Below are positions 7,750 to 15,559 of a stretch of 27,034 nt of DNA, one piece after another. Both the position numbers and the translations under genes were made by a program. The notes under the pieces were generated by a model. The model saw only the letters and a list, made by a program, of their open reading frames with translations, was not told the DNA's origin and did not search any database. Position 1 is the stretch's first letter. Each line of letters starts with the position of its first letter. Location of the stretch: NCBI GenBank assembly GCA_044227705.1, contig JBGAWE010000034.1, positions 1-27,034 on the forward strand. Direction: 5' to 3'. Source of the DNA: JANOQP01 sp044227705. GTDB lineage: Bacteria > Bacteroidota > Bacteroidia > Chitinophagales > Saprospiraceae.

Positions 7750-8772
7750 TCAGGCCCAGACGGTGCAGCCCTCCGTGCAGTTGGTGCAGATGTCGATTTT
7801 GTCGCGGCCACGGAGGAGCTTCCGTCTGAAATCGCGGTACTCGGCCCCGCGCCAGAGGTCTCGGAAGCTGCTCTTTTTGAGGTCGCCGAGGCGGTGCGTC
7901 GCGTCCTTGTCGAAACAGCATGGCACGACGAGGCCGTCCCAGGTGATGACGCAGGAGTGCCAGAGCTTCCAGCAATGGTTGGCCAGCGCGCTTTTTATCG
8001 ACCAGGAGCCGTCGGGCCGTTGCTCGTAGCGGGCATACTTGTCGATGGTCGGGATGAGCAGGTTGCCGTGCTCGAAATCGTAGACCTGCGCGGTTTTCAG
8101 CTTGACCTCGTCGACGCCAATCTCTTTTGCGAGGCGGAAGATTTCGGGGATTTCATGCTCGTTCGGCCGGACGACGAGGAACTGGAAGACGAGGTGCGGG
8201 CTGCGGCTGTTGAGCTTTTTCTTCCACTTCACCACGTTTTTGGCCCCTTCCAATACGGTTTCGAGCTTGCCGCCGACGCGGTAGCTTTCATAGGTTTTCT
8301 GAGAAGTCCCATCGACGGAGATGATGAGCCGGTCGAGGCCGCTCTCGACGGTTCGGCGGGCGTTGTCGTCGTTGAGGAAGTGGCCGTTGGTGGAGGTCGT
8401 CGTGAAAAGCCGCTTTTTGTGGGCGTATTCCACCATGTCTAGGAAGGCCGGGTTGATGTACGGCTCGCCCTGAAAGTAGAAGATGAGGTAGAAAAGCTCG
8501 CGGTGCAGCTCTTCGATCGTCTGGCGGAAGAAGTCGGCGCGGAGGTTGCCCGTCGGCCGCGAGAACTGCCGCAGCCCGCTCGGGCACTCGGGGCAGCGCA
8601 GGTTGCAGGCGGTCGTCGGTTCGACGCTGACGGTGACAGGCAGGCCCCATTGGATTGCGCGACCCGTCCAACGGGTGAGGAAATAGCTGGAGAGGACAAG
8701 GCCGAAGTTCCACGCGCGGCGCAGGGTGAGCTTTTCGAGGAAGTTGAGGCTGTCGTTGAGTTGGAGGCGCAT
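7750..8772 (-). CDS. Radical SAM/SPASM domain protein
   Basis: A 340-residue enzyme with the radical SAM cluster motif CxxxCxxC at Cys56, Cys60 and Cys63, preceded by 'VEPTTAC' as in the AslB/MoaA-like branch. The C-terminal part holds a SPASM-type set of cysteines: one in 'NHCW', one in 'HSCVITWDG', two in 'PCCFDK' and three in the final 'ICTNCTEGC'. Such proteins bind additional iron-sulfur clusters and often modify peptides or sugars; the substrate here is unknown. Cofactor requirements are S-adenosylmethionine and an electron donor (family knowledge). It leads a run of closely spaced genes (gaps 9 and 12, then an overlap), so work on a glycan or lipid-linked sugar is a fair guess. The ATG at 8772 lies only 8 bases after a good -7 box. 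Confidence 0.9.
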   Translation of the reverse strand: MRLQLNDSLNFLEKLTLRRAWNFGLVLSSYFLTRWTGRAIQWGLPVTVSVEPTTACNLRCPECPSGLRQFSRPTGNLRADFFRQTIEELHRELFYLIFYFQGEPYINPAFLDMVEYAHKKRLFTTTSTNGHFLNDDNARRTVESGLDRLIISVDGTSQKTYESYRVGGKLETVLEGAKNVVKWKKKLNSRSPHLVFQFLVVRPNEHEIPEIFRLAKEIGVDEVKLKTAQVYDFEHGNLLIPTIDKYARYEQRPDGSWSIKSALANHCWKLWHSCVITWDGLVVPCCFDKDATHRLGDLKKSSFRDLWRGAEYRDFRRKLLRGRDKIDICTNCTEGCTVWA

Positions 8773-8780
8773 GGCGGAGG

Positions 8781-8806
8781 CGAAGGTAATGGCCCTGCCC
8801 GGGCAA
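8781..8806 (-). promoter_or_regulatory. Candidate promoter for the radical SAM-GT operon
   Basis: On the minus strand TAccTTcG (8788-8781) fits the Bacteroidota -7 box TAnnTTTG with one change. A TTG at 8806-8804 lies 15 bases upstream, shorter than ideal for the -33 element. The box ends 8 bases before the ATG, so the transcript would be leaderless or nearly so. Confidence 0.45.
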
Positions 8807-8850
8807 CCGGAGACGAGCCCTCCGCCGTGGCCGGGTTTGAGGAAAAGGAT

Positions 8851-8879
8851 AGCCCCGTGACGACGAACGGCACGGGGCT
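8851..8879 (-). terminator. Intrinsic terminator of the EGF-like protein gene
   Basis: A perfect 9-bp GC-rich stem (8879-8871 with 8859-8851, 11-base loop) is followed on the minus strand by atccttttcc. It lies 20 bases after the stop codon at 8899. Confidence 0.85.
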
Positions 8880-8898
8880 GTTTGGTTGGGGCTTGGCA

Positions 8899-9411
8899 TC
8901 AGAGTTTCGTCAGGGTGCCCTGGCAATTCTCGATGGCCGTCCCATCCTTTGACTCGTTGTAGTTGAACGTCGAGTATCCGTTGTTGAGGAAGGTGTTCGT
9001 GCCGACGAGGAGGCGGCCGCCGCTGTCGATGCCGTAGATGTCGAGGTGGTCGGTGGAGGTGAGCTCGAATTCGACGGTCGTGGCTAGGCCGTGGTTGCCG
9101 AAGTTGGTGAGCAGCACCGTGTTCTCGTCGACCTCCGACATTTCCACGATGTAGCTTTTTTGGTAGGTGGCACCGCTGGCGGATGCGCAGTTGGCTTCCA
9201 CCTTCCACTTGCCGACGAACTTAGTGGCCCATTTTGAGTCGCAGGCGGGGCCTTCCCAGCCGGTGTAGCATTGGCAGATGCCGTGCGAGAGGTCTCCGTT
9301 GCCGTTGCATGGGTCCTGTACGGAGCCGCCGCCACCGTCGCAGGTGCCGAAGGTGAGGGTGGTCATTGCCGTGAGGGCGAGCGACCACAAGGCGATGGTT
9401 CTGTTTTTCAT
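8899..9411 (-). CDS. Small secreted protein with an EGF-like cysteine module
   Basis: A 170-residue orphan. The N-terminus is a signal peptide with a Cys at the end (F-G-T-C), a poor lipobox, followed by a Gly-rich linker; lipoprotein status is uncertain. Residues of about 33-58 have the spacing C-x-G-N-G-x(6)-C-x-C-x(4)-G-x-x-C, an EGF-like module. The remainder is beta-rich with 'GKWKVEANC' at its start and 'ENCQGTLTKL' at the end, a lipocalin-like size and layout, but I cannot assign a family. I used the ATG at 9411 because it begins the signal peptide; the open frame to 9600 upstream has no export signal and crosses a terminator. It has its own terminator and is probably a single-gene unit. 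Confidence 0.8.
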   Translation of the reverse strand: MKNRTIALWSLALTAMTTLTFGTCDGGGGSVQDPCNGNGDLSHGICQCYTGWEGPACDSKWATKFVGKWKVEANCASASGATYQKSYIVEMSEVDENTVLLTNFGNHGLATTVEFELTSTDHLDIYGIDSGGRLLVGTNTFLNNGYSTFNYNESKDGTAIENCQGTLTKL

Positions 9412-9432
9412 GATGGAGGTGGTTGAAAGTTT

Positions 9433-9470
9433 GAAAAACGGCGGCAACCCGGCCGGAACCGGGCTGCCGC
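9433..9470 (-). terminator. Intrinsic terminator of the 227-residue lipoprotein gene
   Basis: On the minus strand 9470-9459 pairs with 9452-9441 (12 bp with one G-U), loop of 6, followed by cgtttttc (9440-9433). It lies 39 bases after the stop at 9510. Confidence 0.87.
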
Positions 9471-9509
9471 ATGGTTTGGAAATGGGCGTTCGGGGTTCGG
9501 TGGCCCCGG

Positions 9510-10193
9510 TCAAAAATTGCCCGCCGGGAACTGGCCGTGCTGCCACGTGTAGTCGCCGTTGCTGGGGACGTAGAAAACCAATTTGACCCTCGTTCCCCAC
9601 CAGTAGCCGCTGCTGAAATAGATGCGGTTGGGGTAGTAGCCCTGGATGATGCCGGGCGATTGGCAGTTGTTGCCGGTCACGTTGAAGACGTGGAAGGCGG
9701 GGCCGGCGTTGCGCCAGAGCCTCCAGCCGAAGCCGCAGTTGGAGGCGTTCAAGGTGTACCAGTACCCGCCTGGGAGGAAGGTGCGGTCGTCGGCGCCGGT
9801 GCCTTTTTTCGTCGAGACGGAAAGCTCGTTGACGCCTTCACCATGGTGTTCCTGGACAACATCAACGGTGAACCGCGGGGCATCGGGCGACGGCCCGGCT
9901 GTGGCGGCTGCTTCCACCGGCTGTGGCTGCGCAGCGGCTGGCGAGAGTGACAGCCGCTCGACGGGGAACAGGGCCAGTTCGGCCTCGGTCGCCGCTCCGA
10001 CCTCGAGCACCATCCAGTTTTCGGCGTTGCCCGGGTCGCGCAGCGTAACCTGCTTTTTGAAGTTGGCCTCGAACACGGGCGGCTGGGCGGCCTCGGCGGC
10101 CTTTTTGTCGGCCTCTTTTTGACAAGAGTTGAGGGCGACGGCGGCCACGAAGGCCATGAAGAAGGGGGCGATGAACTTGATTGCGTTTTTCAT
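9510..10193 (-). CDS. Putative lipoprotein of unknown function
   Basis: A 227-residue protein that I do not recognise. It opens with a hydrophobic signal peptide ending in the lipobox L-N-S-C and then a charged K/E/A-rich linker. The middle is rich in Pro and Ala. The C-terminal 100 residues are strikingly aromatic and Gly/Asn-rich ('GGYWYTLNASNCGFGW', 'IIQGYYPNRIYFSSGYWWG'), with two Cys residues, one in 'NASNCGF' and one in 'GNNCQS', that could form a disulfide; this looks like a small beta-rich extracellular fold. The ATG at 10193 starts the signal peptide; the longer frame to 10331 would bury it. The gene stands alone, with a terminator after it and the luxR-type gene's terminator before it. 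Confidence 0.78.
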   Translation of the reverse strand: MKNAIKFIAPFFMAFVAAVALNSCQKEADKKAAEAAQPPVFEANFKKQVTLRDPGNAENWMVLEVGAATEAELALFPVERLSLSPAAAQPQPVEAAATAGPSPDAPRFTVDVVQEHHGEGVNELSVSTKKGTGADDRTFLPGGYWYTLNASNCGFGWRLWRNAGPAFHVFNVTGNNCQSPGIIQGYYPNRIYFSSGYWWGTRVKLVFYVPSNGDYTWQHGQFPAGNF

Positions 10194-10419
10194 CTGAAAA
10201 GAAAATTGAAAGGTGGTTTGACGCCCTTCGGGATGCCCGCTTTCGGCAAGACCGTGCGCACCTGCTTGCTTTTCGGCGCGGCCCCGTCGGGAGGTGGGAC
10301 AAACATGGCGGGGCGCCCGACGGGGCCGCAAGCCCGACCGGGTGAAGACTCGGGAAGCCTCCGGTGAAAGGGTGGGAATGGATGGAGAAAAGGAGGGGAA
10401 GACCGGGTGAAACCTGGTG

Positions 10420-10453
10420 AAAAGGCCCTCAAACTGCCCGTTTCAGGGCTTTT
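10420..10453 (-). terminator. Terminator overlapping the 3' end of the luxR-type gene
   Basis: On the minus strand an imperfect stem pairs about 10453-10440 with 10434-10422 (agccctgaaac against gtttgagggc, one mismatch) and is followed by ccttttcacc. The stop codon at 10445-10443 is within the stem. Confidence 0.65.
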
Positions 10454-11294
10454 TAGCCCGCAAGACGATGTCCTCGAGCGACTGGAGGATGCCCTTTTTC
10501 GGGGCGAACGCGCCCCATTTTTCGCGGATGTTGCGGAGGTGCGTTTTCACCGTCCGGTCGGAGACGAGCAATTCGGCGGCGACCTCTTTTATGAGCTTGC
10601 CCTCCGAAAACCGCTTTTGGAACGCCAGTGCCTCGGGGCCCGAAAGGGTCGCCCGGAACTCCTCGACCAGCCTCGCGCCGTCGCCCTGCGACACGGACTG
10701 GAGGCTGGCGATTTGGCCTTCGAGCGCGTCTATCACCCAGACGTCATGGTAGATGAGGAAGCAGATGACGGCGGCGACAACCGCCCACGGCGTGTTGTCG
10801 AGCGCGAACTCCTGCCAGGATTCGGCGGGCGCGTGCTTGAAAAGCTGCCACACGGCCCAACAGACAACCCGGGCCGACAGCAGCACCAGGACCAGCGTGC
10901 AAAACGGCCGGGGCGCCAGCCGGATGGTCCGCCGAAGCTTGTCGAACATCCCGCCGCGCAGGCCGAGGTCATGGACGAGCTGGTGCATCTTCTTTTGAAA
11001 ATCCGGGTCGTCCCGCTCGACGGCCCCGCGGAACAGGCGCTTGATGTGCCGCCGCATCACTGTGTTGACCGTCACCGTCCGCCAAGCGAGCACGGCCACG
11101 ACCACCCCGATGAGGCCCCCCATCATCCTCGCCGCCCCGACCGGGCCGAGCGACGGCACCATGGTGCCGTCGGATTGCAACACCAGCTTGAGGAGCCAGG
11201 CGACAAGCCACGATGTGGCCAAGAGGATGAGCCAGAGCACAAGCAGGGGCCGTTCGCCGAGCCTGTCCATGAACTGAAGGAGGCGGTTTTTCAT
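10443..11294 (-). CDS. Membrane-anchored LuxR/GerE-type transcriptional regulator
   Basis: A 283-residue protein with two pairs of hydrophobic helices: about residues 15-40 and 55-70, then about 130-150 and 165-190. Between them lies a polar, basic segment of roughly 60 residues. The C-terminal 65 residues form a LuxR-type helix-turn-helix: 'LSGPEALAFQKRFSEGK' resembles the usual 'LTxREXEVLxLxAxG' opening, and 'IKEVAAELLVSDRTVKTHLRNI' is the recognition helix region. The DNA-binding domain would lie on the cytoplasmic face. No sensor domain is visible, so the membrane part may itself sense a signal (inference). The targets are unknown; the two secreted proteins downstream on the same strand are possible ones. 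A terminator covers its 3' end. Confidence 0.85.
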   Translation of the reverse strand: MKNRLLQFMDRLGERPLLVLWLILLATSWLVAWLLKLVLQSDGTMVPSLGPVGAARMMGGLIGVVVAVLAWRTVTVNTVMRRHIKRLFRGAVERDDPDFQKKMHQLVHDLGLRGGMFDKLRRTIRLAPRPFCTLVLVLLSARVVCWAVWQLFKHAPAESWQEFALDNTPWAVVAAVICFLIYHDVWVIDALEGQIASLQSVSQGDGARLVEEFRATLSGPEALAFQKRFSEGKLIKEVAAELLVSDRTVKTHLRNIREKWGAFAPKKGILQSLEDIVLRAKKP

Positions 11295-11330
11295 CAGTGC
11301 GCGGCTTTAGAGAAAGGTTGAGCTTTAGGG

Positions 11331-11364
11331 CAAATATCAAAACGGCCGCCCCTATTTGTTCAAC
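11331..11364 (-). promoter_or_regulatory. Candidate promoter of the luxR-type gene
   Basis: On the minus strand GATATTTG (11338-11331) matches the end of a TAnnTTTG -7 box, with TTTGTTG upstream near 11360. It lies 36 bases before the ATG. The first base of the -7 box is wrong, so this is tentative. Confidence 0.35.
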
Positions 11365-11576
11365 ACAAACCTTATACGAAAACGAGCAGAAAGCTGTGCC
11401 CCGGTCGGCTCAACAGCCAAAGGCCGGTCGCATTTCCGAACGAGGATTGCGCAATGGCCACGCGAAAATGCATTTGTCGAAAAAACCGCGGCCAATACCG
11501 ACATCTGCGGATACTTGCCCCGACTTCGGTCGCTTAACCATCATTCTTAACCATTTTCATCAAAACTTTTCAAGCT

Positions 11577-12164
11577 ATGAAGAGCAAGGTTTTCATCGTC
11601 CTGATGCTCGCTTTCGCGGCATCCTCCCTCTCCGCCCAGAGCGGCAAGTGGTACATCGGCGGCACCGCCGGATTCTCGTCGCACAAGGACAAGGCGGGCA
11701 GTGTGGAGTTCAAAAGCAGTTCGTGGAACTTCTCGCCCGAAATCGGCACCTGGGCCTCCGACATGATCCAGGTTGGCCTCGGCCTCAACATCTCGGGCTA
11801 CAACCAGGACGGCGATGCCGAGGACCGCACCTCCTACGGCGGCACGATTTACGCCCGAAACTGGTGGAACGCCGGCAAGCCTTTCCGCCCGTTCGTCGGC
11901 CTCAACGTGCCGGTCTCGCCCGACAAGTACAACGACTTTCAGGGCATCGAGCACAAGGTGCTCTCGACCGGAGCCTACCTCAACGGCGGTTTCGGCTACG
12001 CCTTGAGCGACCGCGTGACCGTCCTCGGACAGCTCGGATGGCTGGGCTTCACCTCCACGACCGACAAGCCAAATGGCGGCGAAAAGACGACCAGCAGCGA
12101 CTTCAACCTCTCGCTCAACACGCTGGGCAGCCCCATCAACATCGGTCTCTATCTGACGCTCTGA
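11577..12164 (+). CDS. Outer-membrane beta-barrel protein
   Basis: A 195-residue protein with a signal peptide ending at S-A-Q (residues 19-21). The mature part shows alternating strands with Gly and aromatic residues ('KWYIGGTAGFSS', 'MIQVGLGLNISGY', 'TSYGGTIYARNWW', 'AYLNGGFGYAL', 'VTVLGQLGWLGF') and ends in a hydrophobic strand 'INIGLYLTL', as expected of an eight-stranded barrel of the OmpW/OMP_b-brl type. Function cannot be told from the sequence; small barrels of this class are often structural or of unknown role. It has its own terminator. The preceding 282 bases separate it from the divergent luxR-type gene; no clear promoter for this gene was found there. Confidence 0.88.
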   Translation: MKSKVFIVLMLAFAASSLSAQSGKWYIGGTAGFSSHKDKAGSVEFKSSSWNFSPEIGTWASDMIQVGLGLNISGYNQDGDAEDRTSYGGTIYARNWWNAGKPFRPFVGLNVPVSPDKYNDFQGIEHKVLSTGAYLNGGFGYALSDRVTVLGQLGWLGFTSTTDKPNGGEKTTSSDFNLSLNTLGSPINIGLYLTL

Positions 12165-12190
12165 TTGCCATCGGAGAAAACTCGGAGCTG

Positions 12191-12224
12191 GCCCTGCGGT
12201 GCATTGCGCCGCAGGGCTTTTTCT
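12191..12224 (+). terminator. Intrinsic terminator of the beta-barrel gene
   Basis: A perfect 9-bp stem pairs 12191-12199 with 12209-12217, followed by tttttctttt. It ends only about 9 bases before the next ATG. Confidence 0.9.
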
Positions 12225-12232
12225 TTTGCGGC

Positions 12233-14269
12233 ATGAACCGTCTCTCCACCCAGACCTCCCCCTACCTTCTCCAGCACGCCCACAACCCGGTCGACTGGCA
12301 GCCGTGGGACGAGGCCGCCCTCGAGCAGGCCCGTCGCCAAGGCCGACCCATCCTCCTTTCCATAGGCTATTCGACCTGCCACTGGTGCCACGTCATGGAG
12401 CGCGAGTCGTTCGAGGACGAGGCAACAGCCGACGTGATGAACGCCCATTTCGTCTGCATCAAAGTCGACCGCGAGGAGCGGCCCGACCTCGACCAGATCT
12501 ACATGGACGCCTGCCAGCTCCAGAACGGCAGCGGCGGCTGGCCGCTCAACTGCTTCCTATTGCCCGACGGGCGGCCCTTTTTCACCGGCACCTACTGGCC
12601 GCCGCGACCGGCCTTCAACCGCCCGGCGTGGCGGCAGGTCCTGCTGCACATCGCGGAAATCTGGAAGGATAAACGGCACCTCGCCGAGGAGCAGGCCGAG
12701 CGGCTGACGGCGGCCGTCGCCCGGACCGGCGGCCCGCCCGAGCCAGAGGGCCTTTGGTTGGAAGGCGGGGAGGGAGGGACGGCGGCCGAGGCACTGGGCA
12801 AAATCATGTTTGCCCTCTCGCAGCAGTTCGACCGGACAGACGGCGGCTTCGGGGCGGCCCCGAAGTTCCCCTCGACGATGGGGCTGCGATGGCTGATGGC
12901 CTTCCACCATTTTCACGGAAACGGCGACGCGCTCGGCCACGCCCTTTTCTCGCTCGAAAGGATGGTGAGCGGCGGCCTATTCGACCAGCTCGGCGGCGGT
13001 TTCGCCCGCTACGCGACGGACGCGGCCTGGCTCGTGCCGCACTTTGAGAAGATGCTGTACGACAACGCGCTCCTCCTCTCGACGCTTTCCGATGCCTACA
13101 AAATCTCGAAAAAGCCGCTGTTCCGGGAGGCCATTGAGGCGACCTGCGAGTGGATTTTCAGAGAAATGAGCCACCCCGACGGCGGTTTCTTCAGTGCGCA
13201 GGATGCGGACTCGGAGGGGGTCGAGGGAAAGTTCTTCGTCTGGCGAAAGGAGGAGGTCGAGGCCGTGCTCGGCAGCAAGGCCAGCTTGTTATGCGACTTT
13301 TTCGACATTTCAGAAGCGGGGAACTGGGAGGGCGAGAACATCCTGAACATCCCCGAGCCGCTCGCCGAGTTCTGTGAAAGACGCGGCCTTGACCCAAATT
13401 CCACTCAAAAAAGACTGGACGCGGCGCGACAAACTCTATTCGCCCACCGCTCGAAGCGGGTTTGGCCGAGCCTCGACAACAAGTGCCTGCTCGGCTGGAA
13501 CGCGCTGATGGCCAGCGGACTCGCCCACGCTTTTGAGGCGACCGGGCTGGCCGAGTACAGAACCCGAGCGGAGGCCGCACTCCTATTTATTAAGGAGAGG
13601 ATGCAGAGGCCGGACGGCGGCTTTTTACATACCTGGAAGGACGGGCGGGCGCATATCGAGGCGTTTTTGGAGGACTACGCCTTCCTTATCGCCGCCCTCC
13701 TGGATGTTTTTGAAACCAACCACGACATGGCCCTCGTCGATGAGGCGGAACGGTTGGCGGAGCTTGTCCTCCGGGAATTTTTCGATGAAAAAACCGGGTT
13801 CTTTTTCTTCGCTCCAGCGGGAAGGGCCGACCTCGTCGCCCGCCGCCACGACCTGACGGACAATGCCACGCCCTCCGGCAATGCCGTCATGGCGATGAAC
13901 CTGCAACGGCTCGGCCACCTCCTCGGCCGCCGCGACTGGCTGGAGGCCGCCCACCGGATGCTCGCCGCGATGCTCGGGCGTGTGGAAAAATTCCCTTTGG
14001 CTTACGGCGATTGGGCGCGGGCCATCCTTTTCGAGCTATCGGGGCGAAAGGAGTTGGTGGTCGTCGGGCCGGAGGCTTTTGTCAGGGCGCGACAGATTGG
14101 CCAGCTTTTCCTGCCGGGCCGGATCCTCGTGGCGAGCGAAACGGGGGAGGGGCGGCTACCTTTGCTCGAAGGCCGGGCGGCGGCGGGCGGGGGGACACTC
14201 ATTTATGTCTGCGAGAACAACGCCTGCCGGGCACCGGTCGAGACGGTCGAGGAGGCCGGGCTTTTTTGA
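12233..14269 (+). CDS. YyaL/SPATA20-type protein: thioredoxin-like (DUF255) plus six-hairpin domain
   Basis: A 678-residue protein matching the YyaL/SSP411 family in length and order. Residues 1-165 form a thioredoxin-like DUF255 domain with the family opening 'NRLSTQTSPYLLQHAHNPVDW' split over residues 2-22 and the redox-like C49-H-W-C52, followed by 'ESFEDE' and 'VDREERPDLDQIYM'. The rest is an alpha/alpha toroid like those of N-acylglucosamine 2-epimerases ('GGGFARYATDAAWLVPHFEKMLYDNA', 'SAQDADSEG', 'DNKCLLGWNALM'). The biochemical activity of the family is not settled. The frame is open far upstream, but the ATG at 12233 lies directly at the conserved N-terminus and after a terminator. 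The next gene begins 41 bases downstream. Confidence 0.95.
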   Translation: MNRLSTQTSPYLLQHAHNPVDWQPWDEAALEQARRQGRPILLSIGYSTCHWCHVMERESFEDEATADVMNAHFVCIKVDREERPDLDQIYMDACQLQNGSGGWPLNCFLLPDGRPFFTGTYWPPRPAFNRPAWRQVLLHIAEIWKDKRHLAEEQAERLTAAVARTGGPPEPEGLWLEGGEGGTAAEALGKIMFALSQQFDRTDGGFGAAPKFPSTMGLRWLMAFHHFHGNGDALGHALFSLERMVSGGLFDQLGGGFARYATDAAWLVPHFEKMLYDNALLLSTLSDAYKISKKPLFREAIEATCEWIFREMSHPDGGFFSAQDADSEGVEGKFFVWRKEEVEAVLGSKASLLCDFFDISEAGNWEGENILNIPEPLAEFCERRGLDPNSTQKRLDAARQTLFAHRSKRVWPSLDNKCLLGWNALMASGLAHAFEATGLAEYRTRAEAALLFIKERMQRPDGGFLHTWKDGRAHIEAFLEDYAFLIAALLDVFETNHDMALVDEAERLAELVLREFFDEKTGFFFFAPAGRADLVARRHDLTDNATPSGNAVMAMNLQRLGHLLGRRDWLEAAHRMLAAMLGRVEKFPLAYGDWARAILFELSGRKELVVVGPEAFVRARQIGQLFLPGRILVASETGEGRLPLLEGRAAAGGGTLIYVCENNACRAPVETVEEAGLF

Positions 14270-14310
14270 ACAGAATCGCGGCGATGGCCCGTTTCACCCA
14301 TGTTTTGGTC

Positions 14311-15246
14311 ATGAAAAACTGGATTTCACTCCTATATATATGTCTGCCGCTGGCCGCCGCCGCGCAGCAGACGGCGCAATGGAGCCTGTACGCACTCAAC
14401 CCCTTTGCCTCGAACCCGGCCGTGGCGGGCACGGAGAACTCGCTCGTGGCGACCGGTGCGTGGCGCAAGCAGTGGAACGGTCTGCACGGCTCGCCCGAGA
14501 CGCAGCAGGCCAACCTGCACCTGCCCATCTACGCGATGCGCGGAGGCTTCGGGCACCGCCAGACGAGCGGCCTGGCAGCCTGGAACTATCAGATGCCGGT
14601 CGGCCGGTCGAGTCTTTTCTCGTTGGGGGCGAGCGGCGGTTTCTCGCAAATCACGCTCGACGGCAAGGCCATCGTGACACCCGACGGGATCTACCCGGAC
14701 AACGCGTCCGGCAACCACAACGACCCGCTGCTGACCTTCGAGCGGGAGGCGGCGGGCGCGGCGGTGTTTGGGGCGGGGGCGTTTTTCACCAACGGAAAAC
14801 TGGAGGCGGGAATAGCCGCGCAGCAGCTCGGGCCGTCGCGCTGGAAGTTCTCGCAGGGCCTGTCCATCGACAGCCGTGCGACCTACTCGGCGAGCGCGGG
14901 GCGCATCTTTCATTTGACGGACGAACTGACCGCAAAGCCGGTGTTTTTCGTGAAAACCGACCTTGTTGAGACGCAGGCTGATATGACTCTGCTCCTCCGC
15001 TTTCGAGACAAGCTGCTCGGCGGCGCATCGCTGCGAGGCTTTTCAGGAGCGAGCCGCGACGCGGCCGCCCTGTTCTGCGGCACGAAATTGAGCGAGCGGA
15101 CGACGGTTGCCTACAGCTACGATGTCACCCTCTCTCGGCTCTCGGCAACAAGCCGAGGGAGCCATGAGTTCCTCATCCAGTACAACCTCGGCAAGGAACT
15201 TGGGAAGGGCCGACTGCCTGCCGCCGTCAACAACCCGAGGTTCTGA
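14311..15246 (+). CDS. porP: PorP/SprF family type IX secretion outer-membrane protein
   Basis: A 311-residue protein with a signal peptide ending in A-A-A-Q-Q. The mature N-terminus has the family signature: 'QWSLYALNPFASNPAVAG', then 'RKQWNGLHGSPETQ'. The rest is beta-barrel-like with repeated Gly-rich strands and a last segment 'GSHEFLIQYNL', where PorP proteins usually close the barrel. In the type IX system PorP-type proteins sit in the outer membrane and contact the PorK/PorN ring, and some anchor specific surface proteins. Its position just ahead of gldKLMN repeats the porPKLMN order known from Porphyromonas. The ATG at 14311 starts the signal peptide; an ATG at 14284 would add nine residues. 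No clear terminator follows. Confidence 0.93.
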   Translation: MKNWISLLYICLPLAAAAQQTAQWSLYALNPFASNPAVAGTENSLVATGAWRKQWNGLHGSPETQQANLHLPIYAMRGGFGHRQTSGLAAWNYQMPVGRSSLFSLGASGGFSQITLDGKAIVTPDGIYPDNASGNHNDPLLTFEREAAGAAVFGAGAFFTNGKLEAGIAAQQLGPSRWKFSQGLSIDSRATYSASAGRIFHLTDELTAKPVFFVKTDLVETQADMTLLLRFRDKLLGGASLRGFSGASRDAAALFCGTKLSERTTVAYSYDVTLSRLSATSRGSHEFLIQYNLGKELGKGRLPAAVNNPRF

Positions 15247-15559
15247 TTTTTTTGGGAACAAAGGCCGAAGGCCGGGCAATATTTCGTGGAAGAGAAAGTT
15301 TTCTGGCCCGTTCGTCTATGTTTGCGGCGTGGTTTAGACGGCGACGGCTCCCGGGAAAGGCCCGTTATCATTTATTCGGATACGGGCAAGAAGCGGCGGA
15401 AGAAATCTCTTTGGAGTGCCGGTTGCCGTCCAAAACCCGGTGAAAAACAGAAATTTACCCCGACGACTATTTTGTAGGTAATCCATAGCTCTATCTTCAC
15501 CGCCGTTTAAAACAAACGGTCATTCTTAATTTGTAGGCAACAACACACGGGCGTTAAAC
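15247..15559 (+). other. Intergenic region porP-gldK (313 bases)
   Basis: No gene is apparent. It contains a short T-run right after porP, an unremarkable GC-rich middle, and a promoter candidate at 15471-15499 followed by an AT-rich leader. Confidence 0.6.
15471..15499 (+). promoter_or_regulatory. Candidate promoter of gldK
   Basis: TTTG (15471-15474), 17 bases, then TAtcTTcA (15492-15499), close to the Bacteroidota TTTG / TAnnTTTG pattern. The implied leader of about 55 bases is AT-rich and leads to the gldK ATG at 15560. Confidence 0.55.

Noticed and set aside
7147..8442. 431-codon frame on the plus strand
   Set aside because: It is antisense to two well-supported genes and has no recognisable domain.
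10336..10411. Direct repeat of gaccgggtgaa (10336 and 10401)
   Set aside because: Only 11 bases, two copies, in a low-complexity G-rich spacer; not enough to call an element.
11297..12232. Long open frame running into the YyaL-type gene
   Set aside because: It overlaps the whole beta-barrel gene in another frame and crosses a terminator. The family N-terminus begins at the ATG at 12233.
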